Source: [Lactobacillus] rogosae
Lineage (GTDB): Bacteria; Bacillota; Clostridia; Lachnospirales; Lachnospiraceae
DNA length: 64,000 nt
Direction: 5' to 3'
NCBI GenBank assembly: GCA_900112995.1
Contig: FONU01000020.1
Coordinates: 1 to 64,000 of the forward strand
This document shows, one piece after another, positions 45,516 to 54,644 of this stretch (within the stretch, counting starts at the first letter, position 1; each line of letters begins with the position of its first letter). The notes beneath the pieces were generated by a model. The model was not told where the DNA came from. It worked only from the letters and a program-made list of their open reading frames with translations, and did not search any database. Both the position numbers and the translations under genes were made by a program.

Positions 45516-46274
45516 TTACTTTTTATTCTTGTTCTTTTTGTTCTTCCTGCTCTTTTTCTTGTTCTTTGGCAAGCCATCATCCATTTCTTCTGAAATTGGA
45601 ATAACTGCAAGTGTACTGAGGTCAAAATATTTCTCCACATCTTCTGTAGTCTTTACAGTATCATCTAACATTGACTTTATTACTATAACCGCCGCTGACA
45701 GCACAATACCTGCAAGAGCACCTATAATTGTCCATTTCTGGACAACAGCAAATGCTGGTATCTCTGATAATGAGCCTTCCTCAATAACATTTACCTGTTC
45801 AATCTTCATAATATCACATATCTTCTGTGATGATACTTTAGCCACGCAGTCAGCTATCTTCTTAGCCTGATAAGGATCATCACTAACAACTGTTATCTGC
45901 AATACACGTGTATCCGAAGGTGTATCAACAGATATGCTTGAAGCAAGCTGTGAGGCTTTCATATCAAGCTTTAATTCCTTGATAACTTCATTCATAACCG
46001 GAGCACTTGTTACAAGTATCTTATAATCTTTCGTAAGCTGTGTAGATAACTGGACATCTGATAAAGTAGTCGCACTGTCGTTAGCTCTGTTTAATACATA
46101 CAGCTTGGTTTCTGACTCATACTGTGGTGTTATAAAAAACTTTGCCACAAGAAATGCACCAAGTCCCACTATTATGCCTGTTGCAATAATAACCATTATC
46201 TTATCCCATAATATAGATAAAATATGTCCAATATCAATTTCTATTTCTTCATTCTGAACATTATCTCTTCCCAT
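45516..46274 (-). CDS. Wzz/YwqC-like chain-length and kinase-activator protein
   Basis: A 252-residue membrane protein with the Wzz domain at the N-terminus (EIEIDIGHILSILWDKIMVII), two helices (about residues 30-50 and 180-200), and an extracytoplasmic loop with YESETKLYVLNR. The Lys/Asn-rich C-terminus (KKNKKKSRKNKKNKNKK) is cytoplasmic and may touch the kinase. ATG 46274 has GGAG at 7-bp spacing; the TTG two codons earlier is less likely. Works with the BY-kinase encoded downstream. Confidence 0.9.
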   Translation of the reverse strand: MGRDNVQNEEIEIDIGHILSILWDKIMVIIATGIIVGLGAFLVAKFFITPQYESETKLYVLNRANDSATTLSDVQLSTQLTKDYKILVTSAPVMNEVIKELKLDMKASQLASSISVDTPSDTRVLQITVVSDDPYQAKKIADCVAKVSSQKICDIMKIEQVNVIEEGSLSEIPAFAVVQKWTIIGALAGIVLSAAVIVIKSMLDDTVKTTEDVEKYFDLSTLAVIPISEEMDDGLPKNKKKSRKNKKNKNKK

Positions 46275-46309
46275 TGTCAATCTCCATAATTATTTATCAC
46301 TTAATCACT

Positions 46310-47122
46310 CTAAGCATTTAATATAAATCTTTTAATTATATCGGCAACTCCCGATTCATCATTAGATGGTGCGATATAGTCTGCATACTTTTTCACTTCT
46401 TCATACGCATTATCCATAACAGCCGCAACACCTGCTATCTTTAACATTGGTATATCATTCATTCCATCTCCACAGGCTATAAGCTCATCTTCTTTGATAG
46501 ACAGCTTACCTAATAACTGCTGTAATGATTTATCTTTGGCAACCCCCTTTGGTACTACCTCAAGGAAATAATCTTCTGAATAAAATGCATCAAGCACGTC
46601 AGAATAATGCTCTAATAAAGCTTCCTGCACTGGCACAAGCTTATCGTGTCTTCCTACAACAAGGAACTTATTAACTGGATAATCTACATATTTCTTTAAA
46701 TCATCTGTCTTAATTATTGTTGTATTATTGCAAAATGCTTCTTTTAACACATACTCATCATCATCACTCTCTGCTGCTATCTTTCCGTCCGAATATGTAA
46801 GTGCATACACATCATTAGCTCTTGCATAATCACATATATCGTCTATACACTGCCTTGGAAGCTCGTGGCTTACAATTACATCTCCATTCAGGCAGTTAAT
46901 TATCTCACCACCATTGTAAGCTAATATATATCCGCCTCTCTTATCTAACTCAAGCTCATCTGCTATCGGTGTTATCCCAAATAATGGACGTCCCGAAGCC
47001 AATATAACTGTAACATCTTTATCAATTGCAGCCCATACAGCCTCCTTATTAGCCTCCGGAAGCTTCTTATTATGGTCTGTGAGTGTTCCGTCAAGATCGA
47101 GTGCAATCGCTTTATATTTCAT
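46310..47122 (-). CDS. Cof-type HAD family hydrolase
   Basis: A 270-residue haloacid-dehalogenase phosphatase. Motif I is ALDLDGTLTD at the N-terminus, motif II LASGR, motif III Lys in the PKGVAKDKSL segment, motif IV ACGDGMNDIPML. The C2B cap inserted between motifs II and III is typical of Cof enzymes, which dephosphorylate sugar phosphates or pyridoxal phosphate. ATG 47122 gives the standard family length; 39 extra residues of the longest frame are unlike the family. Confidence 0.92.
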   Translation of the reverse strand: MKYKAIALDLDGTLTDHNKKLPEANKEAVWAAIDKDVTVILASGRPLFGITPIADELELDKRGGYILAYNGGEIINCLNGDVIVSHELPRQCIDDICDYARANDVYALTYSDGKIAAESDDDEYVLKEAFCNNTTIIKTDDLKKYVDYPVNKFLVVGRHDKLVPVQEALLEHYSDVLDAFYSEDYFLEVVPKGVAKDKSLQQLLGKLSIKEDELIACGDGMNDIPMLKIAGVAAVMDNAYEEVKKYADYIAPSNDESGVADIIKRFILNA

Positions 47123-47298
47123 TGTTAAATACCTGTCCTTTATAATTCTTATATAGGTGTCGGGGATACTTCCCTTACATATGCCAATTAATTGCTTCAC
47201 TATTACATCACCCTGCAATTCCTGACAATATATCCGCATACATAATCACTTTATCATATGTACTTAATAATTACAATAAGCTAAGCCTTAAGCTTTTA

Positions 47299-48999
47299 TT
47301 AACTTATCCTCATCTGGTCAAATGCACCTGCTATATTCAATCTGCCATAGCCATATTCAACATTTGGATAAGCAATATCCCCCGGTCGGTCTGCTCCCCT
47401 TATTATATATGACTTAATCTCGCTATTACTTATAACTGATCTGTTATTGTTAGTAACTCCCCAGCTAAAAAATAATGCCGCTGCCCCTGCAACGTGTGCC
47501 GCAGCAATGCTTGTTCCTGATCTAACTGTATAGCCTCTTACGCCTCCAACACCATACACATTAACTCCTGGTGCTGCTATATCAGGCTTAACCCTGTTAT
47601 CCGCCGTATAACCCCTGCTGCTGTTCACGTCGCTTCCGTTGGTATTATGATTATATGCACCAACAGTAATAAGCCTTAAACCGCTGGCAGGCTCTACAAG
47701 CGTTACATCAGCATCTGAATTAAGAAAATAGGCATCACAGTCCATAAGCTCTTTTAAAGTTATCCACGCATTAAAATATCCAGGAAGATTAGTAAGACTA
47801 TATACATCTATCTTCCACAGTCCCTCTGCCGGACGTTCAAATCTCATAAATATAACTTCCTGCCCTGCAACAGTTTCTGTAATCTGGTAATCAACATATA
47901 TCCTTGAATTCTCCAAAAGAAATGAATATTGTGTACTTGAGCCTATCCTTGCTGGTATTCTTGGAATAATCTCGCCTGTCGGTGATATTATTGATACCGA
48001 CAGTACATCAAGACTTTTTGCCCATATTTCAAGCACAAAGCCTTTTCCACGCCTCTCAACATTTATCTCCATTTCCTTATATTCAGGAACAACAGAAGCG
48101 TAACCGCTAAAATGTGTCCTTTTGACTGCCTCATTGCCAGCAGGAACAACAACACATGTATTAACGTGCATTGTAAGTGAATCAAGAACATTTGATAAAG
48201 GACTTCCGCCTGTTCTTGAGCCCAGACCACTACCCAGTCCCATATATATGACAAGAGGCATTTTCTTTAACCCTGCATAATCCTTTAGAAATCTTGCGGC
48301 AAGCATAATATCCGTTTCCTCAAAACACACTGCATCATCCCTTATGTAGAAGTAATCCCTTAAATATTTCTTTGCATTTTTTAATTTTACACATACTATG
48401 CTTGCCTCTGGTGCAACACCTATGTAATCATCAATTTTTCTTGAAGCAATTACTCCAGCCATAAATGTTCCGTGCCCTGTAATATCGGTTGTTCCCACAT
48501 AATCGTAAGGATTTAGTCCATTGCGGTATGCTTCAAGTGCTGTATTAATCTCTGCCTGTTCATATATACGACCATAATTAACATATAAATTCTGCCTGTA
48601 CTCAAGGGTCTGATCCCATATAGCCATAATACGCGTATTACCAGCCGTATCACAGAAGTTCTCACTAAGATAATCAATTCCTGTGTCTATTATCCCCACG
48701 ATAACACCCTGCCCTTTTGAATTTAAAAAAGGCTGGCTTGTTATGTTGGTGGCATTTACCGCATCAATGCTTGATGTATCCATAAGCCCATACAACTTGG
48801 GAATTGTATAATATCCCAAGTCACTTATATTAAAATCCCTGTCATCCGGAAGCCTGCTATGTGCAACAAGCCATTGGTCATCAACCTTCTGTATACATAC
48901 ATCAGGGTTGCTTTGAAGCATCTTATTAATTCCCGGAAGATTGACAACTATATAATCATATATATCCTCATCTGTTATCATTTCACTGCATAAAGGCAT
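47299..48999 (-). CDS. Subtilisin-family (S8) protease, Csp-like
   Basis: A 566-residue S8 peptidase without signal peptide. The triad is intact: Asp in GIIDTGIDY (about residue 104), His in GHGTFMAG (about 175), Ser in GTSIAAAHVAG (about 495), with the oxyanion Asn in VVPAGNE. A large insertion between His and Ser forms a jelly-roll-like domain (about 300-420), and a prodomain precedes the catalytic part. This architecture resembles the clostridial Csp proteases that activate the cortex hydrolase SleC at germination. Several related copies are common in Lachnospiraceae, so the germination role is not certain. Confidence 0.85.
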   Translation of the reverse strand: MPLCSEMITDEDIYDYIVVNLPGINKMLQSNPDVCIQKVDDQWLVAHSRLPDDRDFNISDLGYYTIPKLYGLMDTSSIDAVNATNITSQPFLNSKGQGVIVGIIDTGIDYLSENFCDTAGNTRIMAIWDQTLEYRQNLYVNYGRIYEQAEINTALEAYRNGLNPYDYVGTTDITGHGTFMAGVIASRKIDDYIGVAPEASIVCVKLKNAKKYLRDYFYIRDDAVCFEETDIMLAARFLKDYAGLKKMPLVIYMGLGSGLGSRTGGSPLSNVLDSLTMHVNTCVVVPAGNEAVKRTHFSGYASVVPEYKEMEINVERRGKGFVLEIWAKSLDVLSVSIISPTGEIIPRIPARIGSSTQYSFLLENSRIYVDYQITETVAGQEVIFMRFERPAEGLWKIDVYSLTNLPGYFNAWITLKELMDCDAYFLNSDADVTLVEPASGLRLITVGAYNHNTNGSDVNSSRGYTADNRVKPDIAAPGVNVYGVGGVRGYTVRSGTSIAAAHVAGAAALFFSWGVTNNNRSVISNSEIKSYIIRGADRPGDIAYPNVEYGYGRLNIAGAFDQMRIS

Positions 49000-49034
49000 A
49001 AAAAATGTCCTTAAAGATAATCTTTAAGGACATT
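49000..49034 (-). terminator. Terminator-like hairpin covering the subtilase ribosome binding site
   Basis: On the minus strand the arms 49034-49020 and 49018-49004 are fully complementary; a 3-base loop leaves 14 bp. TTTTTT follows and runs directly into the ATG at 48999. It can terminate clpX transcription. The only Shine-Dalgarno-like sequence of the subtilase (AAGGA, 49012-49008, 8 bp before the ATG) is in the 3' arm, so folding would also hide it. Confidence 0.8.
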
Positions 49035-49153
49035 ATATGATTAATATTTTATAATAATACTAATATACTGACATACTGACATATACATAATAACTTCTGC
49101 AAAATAACATCAGCAGAATATCTTGTGCATAATGGCTTGTGAAACTGACAGCA

Positions 49154-50578
49154 TTAAGCTTCTGCATTATTCATTGGAAGTCTTTCCTGTCCACGCATCA
49201 TAATAAGCGGTGTGCCCTTCTTCTCAATGTAATCTGCTGTTATTGTGACACTTCCGATATTATCATCTTTAGGAATTTCATACATTATATCAAGCATATA
49301 TTCTTCTATTATAGACCTTAATGCTCTTGCTCCTGTATCTTTTTCCATAGCTTTCTTTGCAATCTGTCTTAAAGCATCATCATCAAATTCAAGCTTAACC
49401 TCATCAAGTTCTAATAACTTCTGATACTGCTTAAGTATTGCATTCTTAGGCTCTTTCATAATCTTAACAAGCATATCCTCTGTAAGACCCTCTAAAGAGA
49501 ATACTATAGGAAGTCGTCCTAAGAATTCAGGAATCATACCAAATTCCCTTAAATCCTCTAATTCAACCTTTGATAATATATTCTTGTCATTATCATATTT
49601 ATCTTTAAGGTCTGAGTTAAAACCTATTGATGACTGCTTATTAAGTCTTGCCTTTATTATATTCTCAAGGTCTGGAAATGCACCACCGCATATAAATAAT
49701 ATGTTGCGTGTGTTAACTGTAACCTGCGGAACCATAGCATTTTTGCTTGTAGCACCTACTGGAACTTCTATATCACTTCCCTCAAGAAGCTTTAACATTC
49801 CCTGCTGTACAGATTCACCGCTTACATCACGGCTTCTTGTTTCTTTCTTCTTGGCAATCTTATCTATCTCATCAATAAATATAATGCCTCTTTCTGCCTT
49901 CTCCACGTCATTATCTGCTGCCTGTAAAAGCTTTGATACAACGCTCTCTATATCATCACCTATATAGCCAGCTTCGGTAAGTGAAGTAGCATCTGTAATT
50001 GCAAGAGGTACTTTTAAAAGTCTTGCCAGTGTCTTTACAAGATAAGTCTTTCCGCTTCCTGTAGGTCCTATCATAAGCATATTAGACTTTTCAATCTCAA
50101 TATCGTCCATAGTTCCTGTGGCAACTCTCTTATAATGATTGTATACAGCAACTGACATAACCTTCTTGGCATAGTCCTGACCTATTACATATTCATCTAA
50201 CATTGCCTTTATCTGATGAGGTGCTGGAAGATTAGCCAAATCAAGTGTATCGTCCTTTTCCTTATCTGCAGGCTTGTTATTATCTTCTTTCTTTTTCTTG
50301 ACTTTCTGCCTGTTGGAAATGTCATTACCCATCATATTAAAGCCGCCGAACATTCCCATATTAGGCATATTATTCATAAGGTCATCATAATTGATATCAC
50401 TGTTATTAATTGTATCAAAGGTCTTCTGCATACAATCTGCACATACACATAAACCACCTGGCATATTAATCATTTTACCAGCCTTAGACTCTGACCTTCT
50501 GCATATATAACACACCTTTTCGTATTCATCTGTGTTAGCAGTTGTATTGTTCTCATTATTATTATCGTTGTTACTCAT
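49154..50578 (-). CDS. clpX: ATP-dependent Clp protease ATPase subunit ClpX
   Basis: AAA+ unfoldase that feeds proteins to ClpP. The 474-residue protein has an N-terminal Cys4 zinc domain (VCYICRRSES, CVCADCMQ), Walker A IGPTGSGKTYLV (about residue 170), Walker B GIIFIDEIDKIA, RDVSGESVQQGMLKLLEG, and the ClpP-binding loop SSIGFNS. It is about 50 residues longer than usual: an Asn/Glu-rich start, and a Lys-rich linker after a Met/Asn/Gly-rich stretch (NNMPNMGMFGGFNMMGN). clpP and tig are not adjacent, so this may be a second copy. Confidence 0.92.
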   Translation of the reverse strand: MSNNDNNNENNTTANTDEYEKVCYICRRSESKAGKMINMPGGLCVCADCMQKTFDTINNSDINYDDLMNNMPNMGMFGGFNMMGNDISNRQKVKKKKEDNNKPADKEKDDTLDLANLPAPHQIKAMLDEYVIGQDYAKKVMSVAVYNHYKRVATGTMDDIEIEKSNMLMIGPTGSGKTYLVKTLARLLKVPLAITDATSLTEAGYIGDDIESVVSKLLQAADNDVEKAERGIIFIDEIDKIAKKKETRSRDVSGESVQQGMLKLLEGSDIEVPVGATSKNAMVPQVTVNTRNILFICGGAFPDLENIIKARLNKQSSIGFNSDLKDKYDNDKNILSKVELEDLREFGMIPEFLGRLPIVFSLEGLTEDMLVKIMKEPKNAILKQYQKLLELDEVKLEFDDDALRQIAKKAMEKDTGARALRSIIEEYMLDIMYEIPKDDNIGSVTITADYIEKKGTPLIMMRGQERLPMNNAEA

Positions 50579-50608
50579 TTAATCCTCAATTCTGTGTTAC
50601 GAGGCTTA

Positions 50609-52333
50609 TTAGTTCTTCTTTCCTAATGTAACCTCCACACTCTTTAGTACATATTCACTACCTTCAAGATGATAGTAGTCAACCTTTACTGTCTCTCCTG
50701 CTGAATAATACTGCAGAAGTGACTGTAAGCCTGACATTGTTGATATTGACTGGTCATCAAAACCGACAATTATATCGTAAGCTGAAAGTCCTGCCTTCTC
50801 TGCTGCTGAGCCAGATGCTACTGTACGAACCATTATACCCTGTGGGTAACCATACATAGAAGCATATGTGCTTGTTATATCTATAGCAGCAATACCAAGA
50901 TATCCAGCATTATCTGAATCTACCTTCTGTCTTGTCTGCTTGCTCATAAGTGAGCTTATAAGTTCCTTAACATTAGATACAGGTATTGAATATGCCATAC
51001 CCTCAACACCATCTGATGATGTCTTAGCAAAGTTAATAGCAATTACCTTGCCGCTTGCATTAAGAAGTGCTCCACCACTATTACCTGAGTTAATAGCTGC
51101 GTTAGTCATTATAAGTCCTGAAAATGTAACATTGTTAACTGTTATTGATCTGTCAAGGGCACTTATAATACCATTAGTAACTGACTGTCCTTCTCCAAGT
51201 GCATTACCAATTGCCACTACCTGCTGGCCTACTGCAATTGTATCAGAATCTGCAAGTTCTGCAATAGCTATTTTACTTATTGTGTCAGACGGAATATCTG
51301 ATAATGATACAGCAACTACTGCTATATCCTGATCTGACTTAGAACCCTTTACCGTTGCACTTACTGACTGGTCATCCACAAATACACATTTTAAGTTGGA
51401 TACATTATCTACAACATGTGCATTAGTTACAATAAGAAGCTCTGTATCATTCTTACCAACAATAATACCAGTTCCACTTGTTGAAGCCTCGTACTGCTGC
51501 TGTCCCCAGCCATACATTGAAGATGAACTGCTTACTGTAGTTGTACCATTAAGGGCAACCATAGCCGGAAGTGCTGCCTGTGCCACACTTTCTACATTCA
51601 TTGATGAATATTGTGAAAGATTAGTATCTCCATTAGCATTAATATCATCGCTTGTAACTTTATCAATATTGCTTGTCACAGTTGAAATTGTATAGTTCTT
51701 AGTATCATTACCACCTAAATATTTCTTCTCAATATGATAAGTTCCATACATTGCTGAACCAGCTACAACACCAAATACCACTGCTGCAAGCACACCACTT
51801 ATATACTTCTTAGCCGTGGAATTCTTAGAAAACCAATTGTTAAATGACTTCTTTCTTGCTTCCTTCTTAGCCTGCTTAGCTGCTCTTTGTGCATTCCTAT
51901 AAGAATTATTCTGATCACTGCCTATATTATTATTAACATATGAATATCTATAGGTTGAATTACTGTTATCTGATGCATTATGAAAGCCTGTATTAGCACC
52001 ATTATTATATGCTGTGTTATTATATCCGGCATTAGTTCCTGTGCTATTGTATGATGTATTAGCACCATACTGTGAATTATTCATACCACCCTGATTATAT
52101 CCATAACCATTATAGCCATAATTATTACTTCCGTTAGAATACTGGTTCTGTCCATTATTCATACCAGCACCACCTGCACTGTTCTGATTATAACCTGTGT
52201 TATGGCTGTATGTTGTATATCCAGTTGTTCCTGTACTCTGATTATTATCAGGCTCTACATTCTCATAATTCCTAGAATTATTATCAGAATTATTGTTCAT
52301 ATAATCGTTATCTTCATTATTATACATATCCAA
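50609..52333 (-). CDS. HtrA/DegP-like membrane serine protease with PDZ domain
   Basis: A 574-residue surface quality-control protease. The first 150 residues are a low-complexity Asn/Gly/Tyr-rich cytoplasmic segment. A single helix (about 178-198) anchors it. The trypsin-like domain has His in VTNAHVVDN (about 306), Asp in DQDIAVV (about 334) and Ser in INSGNSGGALL (about 418). A C-terminal PDZ domain begins near 490 (GYLGIAAIDI, SAAEKAGLSAYDIIVGFDD). The long disordered N-terminus is unusual for HtrA. The clpX gene follows after 30 bp. Confidence 0.93.
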   Translation of the reverse strand: MDMYNNEDNDYMNNNSDNNSRNYENVEPDNNQSTGTTGYTTYSHNTGYNQNSAGGAGMNNGQNQYSNGSNNYGYNGYGYNQGGMNNSQYGANTSYNSTGTNAGYNNTAYNNGANTGFHNASDNSNSTYRYSYVNNNIGSDQNNSYRNAQRAAKQAKKEARKKSFNNWFSKNSTAKKYISGVLAAVVFGVVAGSAMYGTYHIEKKYLGGNDTKNYTISTVTSNIDKVTSDDINANGDTNLSQYSSMNVESVAQAALPAMVALNGTTTVSSSSSMYGWGQQQYEASTSGTGIIVGKNDTELLIVTNAHVVDNVSNLKCVFVDDQSVSATVKGSKSDQDIAVVAVSLSDIPSDTISKIAIAELADSDTIAVGQQVVAIGNALGEGQSVTNGIISALDRSITVNNVTFSGLIMTNAAINSGNSGGALLNASGKVIAINFAKTSSDGVEGMAYSIPVSNVKELISSLMSKQTRQKVDSDNAGYLGIAAIDITSTYASMYGYPQGIMVRTVASGSAAEKAGLSAYDIIVGFDDQSISTMSGLQSLLQYYSAGETVKVDYYHLEGSEYVLKSVEVTLGKKN

Positions 52334-52359
52334 ACACTCCTTACTTATGTCATTTCAAC

Positions 52360-52417
52360 GAAAAAATGAACACATTTCGTTGTTGATACTGTTAGTATAT
52401 TCACGAAATGTGTTCAT
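52360..52417 (-). terminator. Terminator after the phosphohexomutase gene
   Basis: A 15-bp perfect stem (ATGAACACATTTCGT with ACGAAATGTGTTCAT, 22-base loop) is followed on the minus strand by TTTTTTCG. It separates the mutase from the HtrA gene. Confidence 0.85.
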
Positions 52418-52497
52418 ATTGTGTATTACTTGTTAAGAAAATCTGAACTTATATAATTATGCTATGTAAAACATATCCATCAAATAATACTTACTGA

Positions 52498-54225
52498 TTA
52501 CTGCCCAACAAGCTCCATAACAGCTTTCTTTAAAGCTTCTTCTTTAGCTGCTGCATCTTCTATGCTGCTGCCCTTAACGCCCATATAGAACTTAATCTTA
52601 GGCTCTGTACCAGATGGTCTTGCACAGCACCATGCGTTGTCTGATAAATCATAATAAAGTACATTAGAGTCAGGAAGTCCTGTGCTATGCTTATCACCTG
52701 TAACCATATTGACACATTCGTCCTTCTTATAATCTCTTGCTTCAAGAACTGTCCAGTTACCAATCTTAGATGGTGTATTATTTCTAAGGTCATCCATCAT
52801 CTTAGCAATCTTTCCAGCACCCTCAGCACCCTTCATTGTGATAGCAACCTGTCCTTCTTTATAGTAGCCATACTTCTCATAGATGTTAATCATCTGATCC
52901 CATAAAGTAAGACCTTTATTCTTATAGTAAGCTGCTGCTTCACAAAGTGCCATAACTGCAACGATAGCATCCTTATCTCTTGCGTGTGTTCCTACAAGAC
53001 AGCCATAGCTTTCCTCAAAACCAAATTCATATTCATATGTACCCTGCTGTTCAAAGAACTTAATCTGCTCACCGATGAACTTAAAGCCTGTAAGAACTTC
53101 AATAAGCTTAAGGTTATATTCCTTAGCAATGCTGTCAGCCATATTAGTTGAAACTATTGTCTTAACAAATGCTCCGTTCTTATGAAGAAGTCCCTTTTCC
53201 TGTCTTTGTGAAAGGATATATTCTGCAATAAGCATAGCAGACATATTACCTGTAAATGACTGGTATTCACCTGTCTTAGTATCCTTAGAATATACACCAA
53301 GTCTGTCAGCATCCGGATCTGTTGCAAGAACGATATCTGCATCAACTTCCTTAGCAAGCTTTAATGCTAATGTGAATGCCTTAGGATCTTCTGGGTTAGG
53401 ATATTCAAGCGTTGTAAAATCTGGGTCTGGCTTTTCCTGTTCTGGAACAACATATACGTGCTTAAAGCCTAATTCCTTAAGAACTCTTCTTACTGGAATA
53501 TTACCTGTACCATGGAATGGTGTGTATACAATCTTAATATCATCCGCTACTTTCTTAATGATATCTCCATTAATACTCATCTTCTTTAATGCGGCCATAT
53601 ATCTGTCATCCATATCGTATCCGATCACATTGTAAAGACCGCAAGCCTTAGCTTCATCTTTATCCATAGTCTTAACTGTATTGTAATCTGTTACAGCCTT
53701 AACTTCTGATATAATCTGTGAATCCTTAGGTGCTGTAATCTGTGCACCATCTTCCCAGTACACCTTATATCCGTTGTATTCTGGTGGGTTGTGGCTTGCT
53801 GTTACTACAATACCAGCTATGCAGTTAAGGTCTCTTAATGCAAATGATAATTCTGGTGTTGGACGAAGTGAAGGGAATATATATGCCTTAATTCCGTTAG
53901 CATTAAGACAAAGTGCTGCTTCATCAGCAAATTCAGGTGACATTCTTCTTGAGTCAAATGCAATAGCTACACCTCTGTCTGCTGCACCTTCCTTAATAAT
54001 AAAGTTAGCAAGTCCCTGTGTTGCCTTTCTTACAGTGTAAATGTTCATTCTATTAGTACCATTGCCAATTACACCTCTTAAGCCACCTGTTCCGAATTCA
54101 AGATCTTTGTAAAATCTGTCTTCAATCTCCTTCTCATCATTAGCGATCGACTTAAGTTCATCTCTTGTTGCTTCATCAAAATACATATTGTCACACCAAG
54201 ACTTATAAACTTCCATATAACCCAT
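52498..54225 (-). CDS. Phosphoglucomutase / phosphomannomutase
   Basis: A 575-residue alpha-D-phosphohexomutase of the PgcA type, converting glucose-6-phosphate and glucose-1-phosphate for cell-wall and glycogen sugars. The active Ser is in VVTASHNPPEYNGYK (about residue 144), the metal loop is ATDPDADRLG, the sugar loop GFEESYGCLVG, and the phosphate-binding loop ARPSGTEPKIKFYM. GAGGT precedes the ATG. The HPr gene lies 118 bp upstream. Confidence 0.94.
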   Translation of the reverse strand: MGYMEVYKSWCDNMYFDEATRDELKSIANDEKEIEDRFYKDLEFGTGGLRGVIGNGTNRMNIYTVRKATQGLANFIIKEGAADRGVAIAFDSRRMSPEFADEAALCLNANGIKAYIFPSLRPTPELSFALRDLNCIAGIVVTASHNPPEYNGYKVYWEDGAQITAPKDSQIISEVKAVTDYNTVKTMDKDEAKACGLYNVIGYDMDDRYMAALKKMSINGDIIKKVADDIKIVYTPFHGTGNIPVRRVLKELGFKHVYVVPEQEKPDPDFTTLEYPNPEDPKAFTLALKLAKEVDADIVLATDPDADRLGVYSKDTKTGEYQSFTGNMSAMLIAEYILSQRQEKGLLHKNGAFVKTIVSTNMADSIAKEYNLKLIEVLTGFKFIGEQIKFFEQQGTYEYEFGFEESYGCLVGTHARDKDAIVAVMALCEAAAYYKNKGLTLWDQMINIYEKYGYYKEGQVAITMKGAEGAGKIAKMMDDLRNNTPSKIGNWTVLEARDYKKDECVNMVTGDKHSTGLPDSNVLYYDLSDNAWCCARPSGTEPKIKFYMGVKGSSIEDAAAKEEALKKAVMELVGQ

Positions 54226-54343
54226 ACTCTGTACCTCTTTCCTTGTTATTTAATAATGTCGGGGAAAATGGTATTTTCCCCTGACTGATGTACACGTATT
54301 GCTACATCATTTTATTTAATTATAATTCAATCCGTAGATTAAA

Positions 54344-54610
54344 TCAATCTTTAAGAGCTTCTTTAAACTTTTCTGATACTGTCTTTAACGCTTCTTCTTC
54401 ATCGCTTCCATCAGCTATTAAAGTTATCTCATCTCCACATTTAACACCTGATGCAAGTATTGATATTACACTCTTTGCATTGGCTGTCTTACCCTCTGCA
54501 TATTCAAATGATATATTAGAATCAAATTTAATTGCCGCATCACACATAGCACCCGCTGGACGAAGATGTATTCCAAGCTGGCTTGTGACAATTATATTCT
54601 CCTTTACCAT
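54344..54610 (-). CDS. ptsH: HPr phosphocarrier protein
   Basis: An 88-residue HPr. The phosphorylatable His15 is in LGIHLRPAG, and the regulatory Ser (residue 47 here) is in NAKSVISILASG, the site HPr kinase would use. HPr passes phosphate from enzyme I to sugar PTS enzymes and, as Ser-P-HPr, serves as CcpA co-repressor. Enzyme I is not adjacent; instead it sits between cdaR and a phosphohexomutase. It could be the sole HPr or a second, Crh-like copy, though His15 is retained. Confidence 0.9.
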   Translation of the reverse strand: MVKENIIVTSQLGIHLRPAGAMCDAAIKFDSNISFEYAEGKTANAKSVISILASGVKCGDEITLIADGSDEEEALKTVSEKFKEALKD

Positions 54611-54644
54611 TATAATCCCTCCTTAAATGGCAGTTCTTAACAAA

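Noticed and set aside
50868-51332. 154-codon plus-strand frame opposite the HtrA gene
   Set aside because: Antisense to the conserved protease domain, whose catalytic motifs show that the minus strand is coding.
54261-54281. Hairpin GGGGAAAA/TTTTCCCC between ptsH and the phosphohexomutase as a terminator
   Set aside because: The stem is good, but no T-run follows on the minus strand. It may only be a leader structure, so I did not list it.
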